This document shows positions 38,176-46,302 of a stretch of 60,337 nucleotides of DNA, in pieces. The first letter of the stretch is position 1. Every line of letters starts with the position of its first letter. The notes under the pieces were generated by a model. The model made no database searches. It was not told the DNA's origin and was given only the letters and a program-made list of their open reading frames with translations. Origin of the DNA: an uncultured Candidatus Poseidoniales archaeon. GTDB taxonomy: Archaea; Thermoplasmatota; Poseidoniia; Poseidoniales; Poseidoniaceae. The position numbers and the translations under genes were made by a program. The DNA is taken from contig CAJJCP010000009.1 of NCBI GenBank assembly GCA_905182715.1, forward strand, positions 1-60,337. Direction: 5' to 3'.

Positions 38176-40923
38176 TCAGCGCTTTGCAAACTTGTAGCCA
38201 ATTGACTCGTTCTTCTTGAGGTACAATTTTGATGAGAATTCACGATCTGTCTTTTTGGATATGAAATCACCAAATGGTCCAATCTCTCTCTTTTCAATGA
38301 GAGTTTTTGCCTCCTCTCGAGTAATTTCTCTTTTTGAAACTTCTCTCAATATTTGTATACTGCAACCACTGGAACCTTCTGCTGGTTGGTAATGAGTTTC
38401 AGTTTCAATGATATCCGCCTTGTGTGTTGGACAAACTCCTACAACGCCTTCGACAACAGTGAATCGAGTGGCATCGGCTGCCGCTTCTCGAGGTGGGAAC
38501 TCAAATTTGATGCGATTATTGTCACGAACAAGATACGCTTTGAAAGGACGTCCACGCTTCGAAATGAAATCTTCTAACAATTCAGATTTACCATGAGCGA
38601 GAATATGCTTCGCTTCTTCAGGGGAAATTGGTCGCTTACACATTTCTTTGGAAACTCCACGGAACTTGCAATCATCATGATCGCATGCATACATTGTCTG
38701 TCCGATTCGAATGGTTCCATGGTCACAAGCTGGACACGGGCACACTTCTTCATCAGATGCATCGGATGATGATTCACCACCGCCAATGAATTCGACTTTC
38801 CCATCATCAGTGAGCTTAACCGATGCAATGTAGGGTTCTCCTGAACGATTAAAGAAGCCATGCAAATCATCTATTTGTCGGCTTTCTAAAAGGCGCATAG
38901 CAGTTGGTTGGTCGAACCATCTACCAGAGGTATCCTTCCAGAGTACAAATGAACATCCTTTGTCTCGACCCTCATTCTTCTCACATTGGTATGTTAATGT
39001 GGTTTCAATAATTGTATTTTTGCAAATCAAACAATCTCCAATTGAAGGTTCATTGATGTACAATTCAGTACGGTCGTGATTCTTAATTCGCTCAACCATC
39101 TCTGTCGTTTGTTGAATGACTGTATTCATGTAATTCTCTCGAGGTTCTTCTCCTCTTTGGACACGAAGGAGAGAAGATTCCATCTCACCAGTCATCTCAG
39201 GTGAAGTAATCCATTCGACAGGGATCTTTCGTAGCACATCGATGATTCGAATTCCATGGGCGGTTGCACTAATGCTTCCACCACGTGAACGTTGAATGTA
39301 TCCTCGGTCGACTAATTTTTCAATTGTGTCAGCACGAGTTGCTGGTGTTCCAAGACCCTTATCTTTGATTGCTTCGGCTAAAGTTTCATCATCAATTTGC
39401 TTACCAGCATGCTCCATCAATCGTAACAATCCAGCTTCCTTAAGCCGGCCTTTTGGTTTTGATTTTTCTTCGGAAAACTCGAATGACTCAACTGAACCAT
39501 CACATGGATTGCTCGGAAGAACATTCCATCCTTCTGGCAATGATTGCTTCTTTGGACGAACTGCTCGCCATCCTTCAACCTTAATTGTACGGGATTCCTT
39601 GGTAAAGTTCTCACCATCCAGTGTCGCTGTTCGCTTTTGAACATCCCATGTTGCTTCCGGATGCCAAGATGCCAAGAAGGTTCGAACGATCAGGTCGTAA
39701 AGACGTGTGTGGTCGGAGTTCAAGTTTCCTTCTGGAATTTTCCCAGTTGGAATGATGGCAAAGTGATCGCTCACTTTTGAGTTATCAAAGTTTCTTCCAG
39801 CGTTTTGCATACCATCGTCGACAATACGTGATGAATGGACATTATAATCATCTTGAGCCCCTAGTTGACGAATCGTCTTAGCGATTTGTTCATGCATGTC
39901 TTCTGGCAAATGCCGGGAATCAGTACGAGGGTAGGTCGTAAGTTTGAATGAGTCATACAAATCTTGTGCGACTCCGAGTGTCTTTTTCGCAGACCAACTA
40001 AAGATGTTATTTGCTTCTCTCTGAAGACTTGTAAGGTCGAAGTTCAATGGTGGCTTCTCAACAGAATCTCGCTGGTTCTGTTTTACGGTCGCCTTTGCAT
40101 CTGACTTTAGAATAGCGTGCAAATGATCATGTTCTGATTTCTCGATGATTCGGTGAGATTTGTAATCAGGTTGGTCAGGGTCATCGACGTGATTGTTGCG
40201 CTCCCATCGCCCCTTCCATTCTGCATCACCGGATTTGAATACTGCTTCGAGTTGCCAATAAGGTAAGGGAGAGTGTCCCAAAACCTTCAGTTCATGTTCT
40301 ACAATCATGGCTAATGTAGCCGTTTGAACACGACCAAGAGAAATAGCAACACGCTCATTCTTCTTACGTGGCAAAAAGGAATTTGCGACACGGGAACCGT
40401 TCATTCCAATAATCCAATCAGCTTCAGAACGTGAGTAAGCAGCATCTCGTAGTGCTGAGTATTCCTCACCATCCAATCGATCGTTCCATGCTTGTTGAAT
40501 CGAATCCTTGGTCATCGATTGAAGCCACATACGGGAACTCTTGACTTTGGACTTTGTGTGTTGAACAATGGTTCGAAAAATCAGTTCACCTTCTCTTGCA
40601 GCGTCACATGCATTGACAATTTCAGTAACATCTTTCGCCTTGATGAGTTTTGTAATTGCAGAAAGTTGTTTTTTACCCCTTCCGCCAATTGGTTTGTATT
40701 CAAATGATTCAGGGATGTAGGGCAAGCGATCAATCGTTTTTCTCCAATCTTTAAACGCTTCATCGTAATCATCCATGTACTTGAGTTGCAGTAAATGCCC
40801 AATAGCCCATGTGACAATAATTCCATTCCCTTCCCAGTGGGTATCGGTTTTTGAAGAGGCCCCAAGAACTTGTGCGATGTCATTGGCTACACTTGGTTTC
40901 TCGGCAACTATGATGACACTCAT
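38176..40923 (-). CDS. topA: type IA DNA topoisomerase (TopB/TopA-like)
   Basis: About 915 residues. The TOPRIM domain begins MSVIIVAEKPSVANDIAQ with Asp/Glu in NACDAAREGELIFR; the catalytic Tyr is in LTTYPRTDSRHLP; HFAIIPTGK is also present. Three C-terminal repeats of the topoisomerase kind (EEAKHIL ... DFISKRGRPFKAYL ... FEFP) and Cys-rich knuckles (CLICKNTI ... C; CPCPACDHGTI) follow. The start is the ATG at 40923; 80 extra codons upstream (to 41163) do not resemble the family. It relaxes negative supercoils by cutting one strand. The repeats and zinc parts could help bind single-stranded DNA. Confidence 0.92.
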   Translation of the reverse strand: MSVIIVAEKPSVANDIAQVLGASSKTDTHWEGNGIIVTWAIGHLLQLKYMDDYDEAFKDWRKTIDRLPYIPESFEYKPIGGRGKKQLSAITKLIKAKDVTEIVNACDAAREGELIFRTIVQHTKSKVKSSRMWLQSMTKDSIQQAWNDRLDGEEYSALRDAAYSRSEADWIIGMNGSRVANSFLPRKKNERVAISLGRVQTATLAMIVEHELKVLGHSPLPYWQLEAVFKSGDAEWKGRWERNNHVDDPDQPDYKSHRIIEKSEHDHLHAILKSDAKATVKQNQRDSVEKPPLNFDLTSLQREANNIFSWSAKKTLGVAQDLYDSFKLTTYPRTDSRHLPEDMHEQIAKTIRQLGAQDDYNVHSSRIVDDGMQNAGRNFDNSKVSDHFAIIPTGKIPEGNLNSDHTRLYDLIVRTFLASWHPEATWDVQKRTATLDGENFTKESRTIKVEGWRAVRPKKQSLPEGWNVLPSNPCDGSVESFEFSEEKSKPKGRLKEAGLLRLMEHAGKQIDDETLAEAIKDKGLGTPATRADTIEKLVDRGYIQRSRGGSISATAHGIRIIDVLRKIPVEWITSPEMTGEMESSLLRVQRGEEPRENYMNTVIQQTTEMVERIKNHDRTELYINEPSIGDCLICKNTIIETTLTYQCEKNEGRDKGCSFVLWKDTSGRWFDQPTAMRLLESRQIDDLHGFFNRSGEPYIASVKLTDDGKVEFIGGGESSSDASDEEVCPCPACDHGTIRIGQTMYACDHDDCKFRGVSKEMCKRPISPEEAKHILAHGKSELLEDFISKRGRPFKAYLVRDNNRIKFEFPPREAAADATRFTVVEGVVGVCPTHKADIIETETHYQPAEGSSGCSIQILREVSKREITREEAKTLIEKREIGPFGDFISKKTDREFSSKLYLKKNESIGYKFAKR

Positions 40924-41029
40924 GATTTTACATGCGACCGACGAGGCTACTTGAACTCTCTTATTTGCGAGGTCAGTGAACAGATACTCTTGTATCTGTA
41001 GAAGGAAAACCGCAGAAATTAAAGTTATT

Positions 41030-41458
41030 TTATTCCAGCCCAGAGCGTGATTTATGTTCTTCCCAAGGTAATTCCGAATTTGGGCCGCCACAACCAATGC
41101 ACCCTGGATATCCTGCTTCATGCAGTTCGCGACAAGCCAAAACCACTTCCTTCCAACCATCATGAACGGGCATTTTTATCCAACGTACATCCGGTTCAGG
41201 TTCCTCGCTCCCGATATAGGCAATGAGGTGAAGATTACCATTTTTTTCATCTCGTTCATACATGCATACATCGTTTCGCATACTTGTGCTAAAAGTAGGG
41301 AATTGTGTCTTAGCAGGCTGATAGTCACTGATTTCTAAGAGAATCGCTTCAATGTCCTTTTGAAATTCAGGTGGAAGTTCAAGATGAATCTGTGTACTTC
41401 TCAACAGTTGTCGAGAAGTTTCTCGGACGACTGGCCAAAGCGGGTCATCTATGCGCAC
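41030..41458 (-). CDS. small uncharacterised protein, divergent from pyrD
   Basis: About 142 residues from a GTG at 41458; the frame is open further up but then overlaps pyrD. It is mostly soluble and helical, with a C-terminal GYPGCIGCGGPNSELPWEE containing a CxxC pair that might bind metal. Not recognised. Its start lies 54 bp from the chosen pyrD start on the other strand. An upstream ATG (41626) would put it inside pyrD and is rejected. Confidence 0.55.
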   Translation of the reverse strand: MRIDDPLWPVVRETSRQLLRSTQIHLELPPEFQKDIEAILLEISDYQPAKTQFPTFSTSMRNDVCMYERDEKNGNLHLIAYIGSEEPEPDVRWIKMPVHDGWKEVVLACRELHEAGYPGCIGCGGPNSELPWEEHKSRSGLE

Positions 41459-41511
41459 AAACAGTCGTAGAGGGCGAAAGTCTTGAAGGATACCCCCACG
41501 AGCGAAAGAAT

Positions 41512-42642
41512 ATGGGCATAGGTTATCGGATCTTTGTTCGGCCGACTTTGCGCGCCCAAGATTCCGAAAAAGCACACAGTCGGGCGTTGCTGATGCTCCG
41601 TGTTTTCTCTTCAAATCCTGTGACACGTGGTTTGCTTTCGTTCATGTTTCGCCCCCGTAAGAGGCTTCCAATCGAATGTTTTGGCAAGACTTACCAACAT
41701 CCATTCGGCAATGCAGCAGGTCTCGACAAGCGTGCTGAAGCACTTCGAGGTTGGGAAGCGATTGGTTTGTCTTTCATAGAAATCGGCGGAGTGACCGAGC
41801 ATGAGCAAGGCGGCAACCCCAAACCTCGGATGTTTCGAGCAACTTCAGCACGTTCACTTGTCAATCGCATGGGGTTCAACAATCCAGGTTCTGAGAAAGT
41901 CGCACTCCAATTGAAACAACACTTTTCTAAATTCGGTTCACCTTCAGTACCATTGTGGGCGAACTTAGGCAAATCCAAAACGACAGTACTCGAGGATGCA
42001 CCAAATGATTATGCTCAAACTATGGACCGGCTTTGGGACTTTTGTGATGTGTTTGTCATCAATGTATCTTCACCAAACACTCCGAATCTTCGTGAACTCC
42101 AACACGATAGTGCGCTTGAGTCAATCATTCATGCGTGTAAAAACATCAATCTCAAGAATGCCGAACGTACCAACTCCAAATCCAAACCACTGTTGGTCAA
42201 AATAGCACCTGATTTGTCTGATGATCAATTAGTAGCAATTGTGCAAACAGCACGGAGTGCGGGTTGCGATGGAATTGTGGCGACCAATACCACAATCGAA
42301 CGCCCCGATACTCCTTCTAAAACAGAACAAAAAGTATTCGAACAAACGGGTGGGCTAAGTGGCGCTCCATTGAATCAACGTTCTACGGATATGATTCACC
42401 AAATTTATTCGATGACGAATGGGGAATGGCCTATTGTTGGTGTAGGGGGAATACTCTCTGCAGATGACGCTTGGGCTAAAATTGGAGCAGGTGCTTGCCT
42501 CTTACAAGCGTACAGTGGATTTGTTTTCGAAGGTGCAGGGCTCACCAAGTCTGTGGTTCATGGCCTCGATAAGAAATTGAAAGAGAACGGATACTCAACA
42601 CTTCAAGAAGCGATCGGATTCTCCCATCGTAATGCAGCATAA
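41512..42642 (+). CDS. pyrD: dihydroorotate dehydrogenase, quinone type
   Basis: About 376 residues. Class 2 features: an N-terminal helical part (EKAHSRALLMLRVF) that contacts membrane quinone, then FGNAAGLDKRAEALRGW, IEIGGVTEHEQGGNPKPRMFR, NRMGFNNPG, FVINVSSPNTPNLRELQ (catalytic Ser region), VKIAPDLSDDQL, IVATNTTIERP, GGLSGAPLNQRS and GVGGILSADDAWAKIGAGA. It oxidises dihydroorotate to orotate in pyrimidine synthesis. The ATG at 41512 fits the family; the frame opens further upstream to 41371. The CcmE-like gene starts 7 bp after the stop. Confidence 0.92.
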   Translation: MGIGYRIFVRPTLRAQDSEKAHSRALLMLRVFSSNPVTRGLLSFMFRPRKRLPIECFGKTYQHPFGNAAGLDKRAEALRGWEAIGLSFIEIGGVTEHEQGGNPKPRMFRATSARSLVNRMGFNNPGSEKVALQLKQHFSKFGSPSVPLWANLGKSKTTVLEDAPNDYAQTMDRLWDFCDVFVINVSSPNTPNLRELQHDSALESIIHACKNINLKNAERTNSKSKPLLVKIAPDLSDDQLVAIVQTARSAGCDGIVATNTTIERPDTPSKTEQKVFEQTGGLSGAPLNQRSTDMIHQIYSMTNGEWPIVGVGGILSADDAWAKIGAGACLLQAYSGFVFEGAGLTKSVVHGLDKKLKENGYSTLQEAIGFSHRNAA

Positions 42643-42648
42643 CCGGTG

Positions 42649-43038
42649 ATGTACATGTTTTCTCGACGAATTCGAATCCTTCTTCTTGGTGCTGTTGTCA
42701 CACTTGGGCTTCTTGGGGTCATCTTAATCGAAGCACCTGAACCAACACGCACCGTCGATGAGGTGATGGAAAACCCTTCATCATACATCGACCGTGAGAT
42801 TGCAGTTCGTGGTGAAATTGTCGATGGAAGTATCAATGCGAATGAAAGTGTATTCATGCTTCATGGTTCCACATTTACATTACAAATTGATTACCTCGAT
42901 GCATCGGTATCCAATGGTTTAGGTGATAATCGTACTGTCTATGCACAAGGCGTTATGCGTTACATCGATGGTGAATATGTATTTGAAGCACAAATTATCA
43001 AAACATCATGCCCTTCAAAGTATGAAGAAGAATCTTGA
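42649..43038 (+). CDS. ccmE: CcmE-like haem chaperone with CXXXY motif
   Basis: About 130 residues: one N-terminal membrane helix (RIRILLLGAVVTLGLLGVILI) and a small beta-barrel (OB) domain (TVDEVMENPSSYIDREIAVR, VYAQGVMRYIDGEYVFEAQ). It ends IKTSCPSKYEE. In CcmE the haem-binding site is normally HXXXY; archaeal and some bacterial CcmE use CXXXY, matching CPSKY here. It likely passes haem to cytochrome c during maturation. No other Ccm gene is in the window. GTG at 42646 and ATG at 42649 are both possible; the ATG was chosen. Confidence 0.8.
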   Translation: MYMFSRRIRILLLGAVVTLGLLGVILIEAPEPTRTVDEVMENPSSYIDREIAVRGEIVDGSINANESVFMLHGSTFTLQIDYLDASVSNGLGDNRTVYAQGVMRYIDGEYVFEAQIIKTSCPSKYEEES

Positions 43039-43094
43039 GTCCTTGACCTTGAAACTTCACGAGCGTTGCGTTCAAATACAGTCAGTTGCAGGAC

Positions 43095-43395
43095 ATGATG
43101 GGATAGGTGGGGAGCTAGGCGTACCCTGTACCACAAATCGTCTTCACGGTGGGCTGAAAGCCTTTGGGCGGCGAAAGCGGCTTCTTGGTTTCTACACGCG
43201 GACGTTGATGTCTCGCCCCCACATGACTCGGGTGCTGTGAACTGTTTCCGGAGGGAAACAGGAATCGGATAACCGGGGGAATAGGTCAGGCCGGGAACGG
43301 AGCAGCCCTACTCGGAGCCATGTGTGCTGTGGGGTAACGGGATGGAGGAAGTGTGTGGGTTTAGCTGAGAAGGGCGCACGTCCACCATTGGAATT
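43095..43395 (+). ncRNA. ffs: signal recognition particle RNA (7S)
   Basis: The domain IV core is at 43284-43307: GGTCAGGCCGGGAACGGAGC followed by AGCC. It has the CCG-GGAA-CGG stem-loop and the flanking asymmetric loops of SRP54-binding RNA. The 5' region GGTGGGGAGCTAGGCGTACC followed by CTGTA resembles the archaeal Alu domain, and GCCCTACTCGGAGCC matches the far side of helix 8. The 300 nt lack a convincing gene and carry paired segments, as in helix 5. Ends are estimated: the 5' part (about 43095) and GTCCACC near 43380-43386 look paired (GGTGG/CCACC). With SRP54 it targets proteins to the membrane. The gene sits between ccmE and a small membrane protein. Confidence 0.88.
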
Positions 43396-43415
43396 CCCAC
43401 TCCTGAGGTCTGATA

Positions 43416-43694
43416 ATGGTTCTTTTGAACATGTATTCAATTTCGCATTTCTTCATATGGTCAACTGCTGGTCGATTTGTTCGAACCAATTGGCCGATCT
43501 TTTTTCTACTCAGTATTGGGTGGGAAGTTCTCGAACTTTTTCTCCCCTTTGAATTTGCAATTGAAGACTGGGGTAACAAAGGTATGGACTTGATTGTCAA
43601 TACCATTGGGTATTACATTGGTTCTCGGATGGGATACGATGCGAATATTGGTCAAATATCAAACACGACATCACAGAACCAGCCAGGTCCTTGA
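43416..43694 (+). CDS. small membrane protein (VanZ/DUF2585-like)
   Basis: About 92 residues; an alternative ATG at 43431 gives 87. Two helices (IFFLLSIGWEVLELFLPF; DLIVNTIGYYIGSRM). The pattern WEVLEL ... N-K-G-M-D-L-I-V-N-T-I-G resembles the conserved core of VanZ-like and DUF2585 proteins, which have unknown or cell-envelope roles. The last 43 bases overlap the converging archease gene. Weak assignment. Confidence 0.55.
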   Translation: MVLLNMYSISHFFIWSTAGRFVRTNWPIFFLLSIGWEVLELFLPFEFAIEDWGNKGMDLIVNTIGYYIGSRMGYDANIGQISNTTSQNQPGP

Positions 43695-44152
43695 AAGTCT
43701 GGTACTTGCTCCCATTGCGACAGAGCATGTTCATCATTCAAGAGTTCAGTAAATTGAAGTTCATGACTGGTAACTGCCTTGATTTCGACTTCCCGTTCGA
43801 TATCTTCGGAAGGAATCCATGAGACCTGTGCTGAGAGAATGACTTCTTCTGACCCCCAAACAACAGATATGAGACAATCGACCAGCCATTGTTGCTTCAC
43901 TTCAGCCCTGTACAGCACCTCTTCTAACCATTGAACAAGGAGCAAGTCCCATTGCTTGATATGACCGTCATACGGTGCTGTGATTTGCCATTGGGATGCG
44001 TGACGAATATGTGAGTTGATAGTCTTTCGTGCAGACTCTGAGAGGAGTATATCTTGCATTCCAATGGTTGTTTCAGTGAACAAACGACTTGGTTTGGATG
44101 CAAATGCGCGCAGACCTATGTCTGCAGTTGTTGGCCTTGGCCAAGCACTCAT
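43652..44152 (-). CDS. archease (tRNA ligase RtcB cofactor)
   Basis: 166 residues. The archease pattern is clear: TTADIGLRAFASKPSRLFTE (metal-binding Asp near the start), DLLLVQWLEEVLYR, EIKAVTSHELQF and the closing FCDVVFDI with the C-terminal acidic residues. Archease activates the RtcB ligase that joins tRNA halves after intron removal. The splicing endonuclease EndA is 2.2 kb away on the other strand, which fits a tRNA-splicing neighbourhood. The PfkB-like gene is 10 bp upstream, so the pair is likely one transcript. Confidence 0.88.
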   Translation of the reverse strand: MSAWPRPTTADIGLRAFASKPSRLFTETTIGMQDILLSESARKTINSHIRHASQWQITAPYDGHIKQWDLLLVQWLEEVLYRAEVKQQWLVDCLISVVWGSEEVILSAQVSWIPSEDIEREVEIKAVTSHELQFTELLNDEHALSQWEQVPDFQGPGWFCDVVFDI

Positions 44153-44161
44153 AGGAACACC

Positions 44162-45238
44162 TCAGCGCTTAGAAACTTGAAGGTTCCAAGACATTTCGCC
44201 AATACGATCGATTAAGTCATCACGACTCAATACAAACGATTCAGTTCGGTTCGCACCCAAGATACATTCACAAGCAGCATTTGCTAAGAGTGCCGTATTT
44301 CGAACAGATAATTTCTTTGAAATTGCTACGGCTATAGCAACAGCCGCAGCATCGATTAATCCAATCATTTGACGCAAGTCGTCAAGTGTGCATGGCGCAT
44401 GAACCACTTCTTCATCACGTGAATAAATAGTGACACCTGCTTCACCAGATAGAACGACCAAATGGTCCCAGTTATGGGTTTCAATCAGGCTTGTCGCAGC
44501 CTCGCTACCAGTGGAGACTCCGAGTCTTCTCCTCATTAATTCAAGGCCCTGTGATTGGAAAAGAATCCAATTTACGCCGTGTGTTCGATGCAAACCTGTG
44601 AGTTTTGGGTCAGCGATAATAGGAACATCGTTTTGTCGTGCTGCCGCAATGATTCGTTCAGCACCGGCATCGTTCACGACGCCCTGTCCGTAATCGGAAA
44701 GAATCAACACATCTGCTGATTGAACTTCATGAATCGCTTGGTCGTAAAGTGATAAAGATGCATCAGAAGGAACTGGATTATCGTCCTCTACATCCCACCG
44801 CAAGAGGAGTTGCTCATCGCTCACCAAACTTTCACGGGTCGCCAAAAGACGTGTTTTAACCGTAGTTGTTCTATTTTCAATAATAGCGATTCCATCAGTT
44901 GTAACGCCTTCTTCGTCGAGTAATTCCAATATGTTGAGTCCTGCCCGGTCATCACCCACGACGCCAAACAAGTGACTTTTCAATCCCATTGAATTGAGTC
45001 CTCGGCCAACGTGTGCTGCCGCACCAACGTCTTCTTCGCGCATGGTTTCTCGTAGAACTGGCACAGGTGCTCTTGAATTGAGGTTATTTGCGTATCCATG
45101 GATATAGCAATCCATCATGATGTCACCAATGAGGACGACCTTGCTTTCTTCAGCAGCTTTCAGTTGACTTTTGAGATTATTGAGGTCTTCGTATACAGCC
45201 TCTTCTTCATCGGACATACCCATATCGAACCCTCTCAT
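44162..45238 (-). CDS. PfkB-family sugar kinase-like protein (HldA/RfaE1-like)
   Basis: 358 residues, ribokinase-like fold. Blocks are VVLIGDIMMDCYIHGYANNL, SRAPVPVL, EDVGAAAHVGRGLNSMGL, FGVVGDDRAGLNIL, RWDVEDDNP and DVLILSDYGQGVVN, close to heptose-7-phosphate kinase (HldA). The catalytic GAGDT motif is replaced by IGLIDAAAVAIAVAI: the Asp is there but the glycine-rich anion hole is not. Activity is doubtful; it may bind a sugar or nucleotide without phosphorylating it. Start at 45238, with internal ATGs at 45223 and 45217. It lies 10 bp from archease. Confidence 0.72.
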   Translation of the reverse strand: MRGFDMGMSDEEEAVYEDLNNLKSQLKAAEESKVVLIGDIMMDCYIHGYANNLNSRAPVPVLRETMREEDVGAAAHVGRGLNSMGLKSHLFGVVGDDRAGLNILELLDEEGVTTDGIAIIENRTTTVKTRLLATRESLVSDEQLLLRWDVEDDNPVPSDASLSLYDQAIHEVQSADVLILSDYGQGVVNDAGAERIIAAARQNDVPIIADPKLTGLHRTHGVNWILFQSQGLELMRRRLGVSTGSEAATSLIETHNWDHLVVLSGEAGVTIYSRDEEVVHAPCTLDDLRQMIGLIDAAAVAIAVAISKKLSVRNTALLANAACECILGANRTESFVLSRDDLIDRIGEMSWNLQVSKR

Positions 45239-45256
45239 GTGCCCCTAAGAGACCAT

Positions 45257-46216
45257 TCACTTGATATTATCGCGTAGTTCTGCTAAGAGAGTGGCATGTT
45301 GTGCTTCAGAAATACCGAGCGTCTCCCTTAATGTCGCCAACATTGCGCCTTCGTCACGAGTGATGACTCCATCGTCCAATGCCGTGATAAGTGTGGATTT
45401 GTAGGTGGTGTACTTCTGAGAAACAATTGGAGATTGCTTCGCATCATTCAATAATTTATCATGTGTTAATCGATCAAAACCATAGGCGATCCGAACTGTT
45501 TCCAGCAAGGCGATTTCATCATCAATTAATTCTCCATCCATCATTGCCTGACGTAACATGTCGCGATAAATCTCTTCTGGTGGTGGTGCCTTTTGTTCGC
45601 GTCGAGCCTCATCTGATAAACGGCGAACTCGCTCTGGATGCATGCCGAGAAAATCGACCACTTCGGAGAGTAAATATTGTTCATCACGGGTAATCTTCCC
45701 ATCTTCCCAAGCCCGTGCAAATAATCGACGAATCAAATGTTCTCCTGCCTGCGCATCAAGCGATGCTACTCCCTCCGGGTTTGAGACTGGTGAAACGACC
45801 GGGTTATCGTGGAAATTCATTCCCTCATCCACAAACGAAAGTAAATCGAGAGATGCTTGGCCTCCCTTGCGCAATTCAGAAAGAGTCACGCTTTGACCAT
45901 TATAGTTCACCAATTGGGCAAGTATCTTTTCACGTAGAGCGCTTGCTTTCACTCGACCTATTGGCGTCAAACCGTAGACTTGTCGACGCTGTTTTGCACC
46001 TGGAACGTGACGTTTGGAATTGGTGAGGTCGCCACGGAGTTCTAATCGTTTAAGCGTCCGAGGTACGTGTTTACGCTGTACGTGTACTGCAGCAGAGATT
46101 CCAGCTTGGGTAAGTGCGGCTGGGGCCTCCCATTCACCTTCCGGTAAATTATTATCGCACAAATGCAACAACATTCGTTCTTCGGTTGTCAATGAACCAA
46201 GATAGCCGTCAACCAT
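45257..46216 (-). CDS. winged-helix protein with TerB-like repeats
   Basis: About 319 residues. The N-terminus has a winged-helix-like part (ALTQAGISAAVHVQRKHVPRTLKRLELRGDL followed by KQRRQVYGLTPIGRVKA). The C-terminal two-thirds has three copies of a short helical repeat with a DGxIxxxE core: WEDGKITRDEQYLLSEVVDFLGM, MDGELIDDEIALLETV and DDGVITRDEGAMLATL, as in TerB-like domains. The Asp/Glu residues could bind a metal. It is probably a DNA-binding regulator responding to a metal or stress signal. An upstream Met (46249) is possible; ATG 46216 is taken. Confidence 0.65.
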   Translation of the reverse strand: MVDGYLGSLTTEERMLLHLCDNNLPEGEWEAPAALTQAGISAAVHVQRKHVPRTLKRLELRGDLTNSKRHVPGAKQRRQVYGLTPIGRVKASALREKILAQLVNYNGQSVTLSELRKGGQASLDLLSFVDEGMNFHDNPVVSPVSNPEGVASLDAQAGEHLIRRLFARAWEDGKITRDEQYLLSEVVDFLGMHPERVRRLSDEARREQKAPPPEEIYRDMLRQAMMDGELIDDEIALLETVRIAYGFDRLTHDKLLNDAKQSPIVSQKYTTYKSTLITALDDGVITRDEGAMLATLRETLGISEAQHATLLAELRDNIK

Positions 46217-46302
46217 TTCGCTCCCAATGTGTCGTAGAAGTGAAGGCACATAGGGGCATCGGTTACCCTAGAAGTCAAATGAGGCGATGGTGACGGCGTA
46301 GC

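Noticed and set aside
40924-41163. Extra 80 codons before the topoisomerase
   Set aside because: They do not resemble the family; the TOPRIM domain normally starts at the MSVIIVAEKPS Met.
41371-41511. Extended N-terminus of PyrD
   Set aside because: The added residues do not fit class 2 enzymes, and the stretch overlaps the divergent small gene.
43192-43440. Minus-strand reading frame over the SRP RNA
   Set aside because: It lies on the RNA gene and has no protein-like features.
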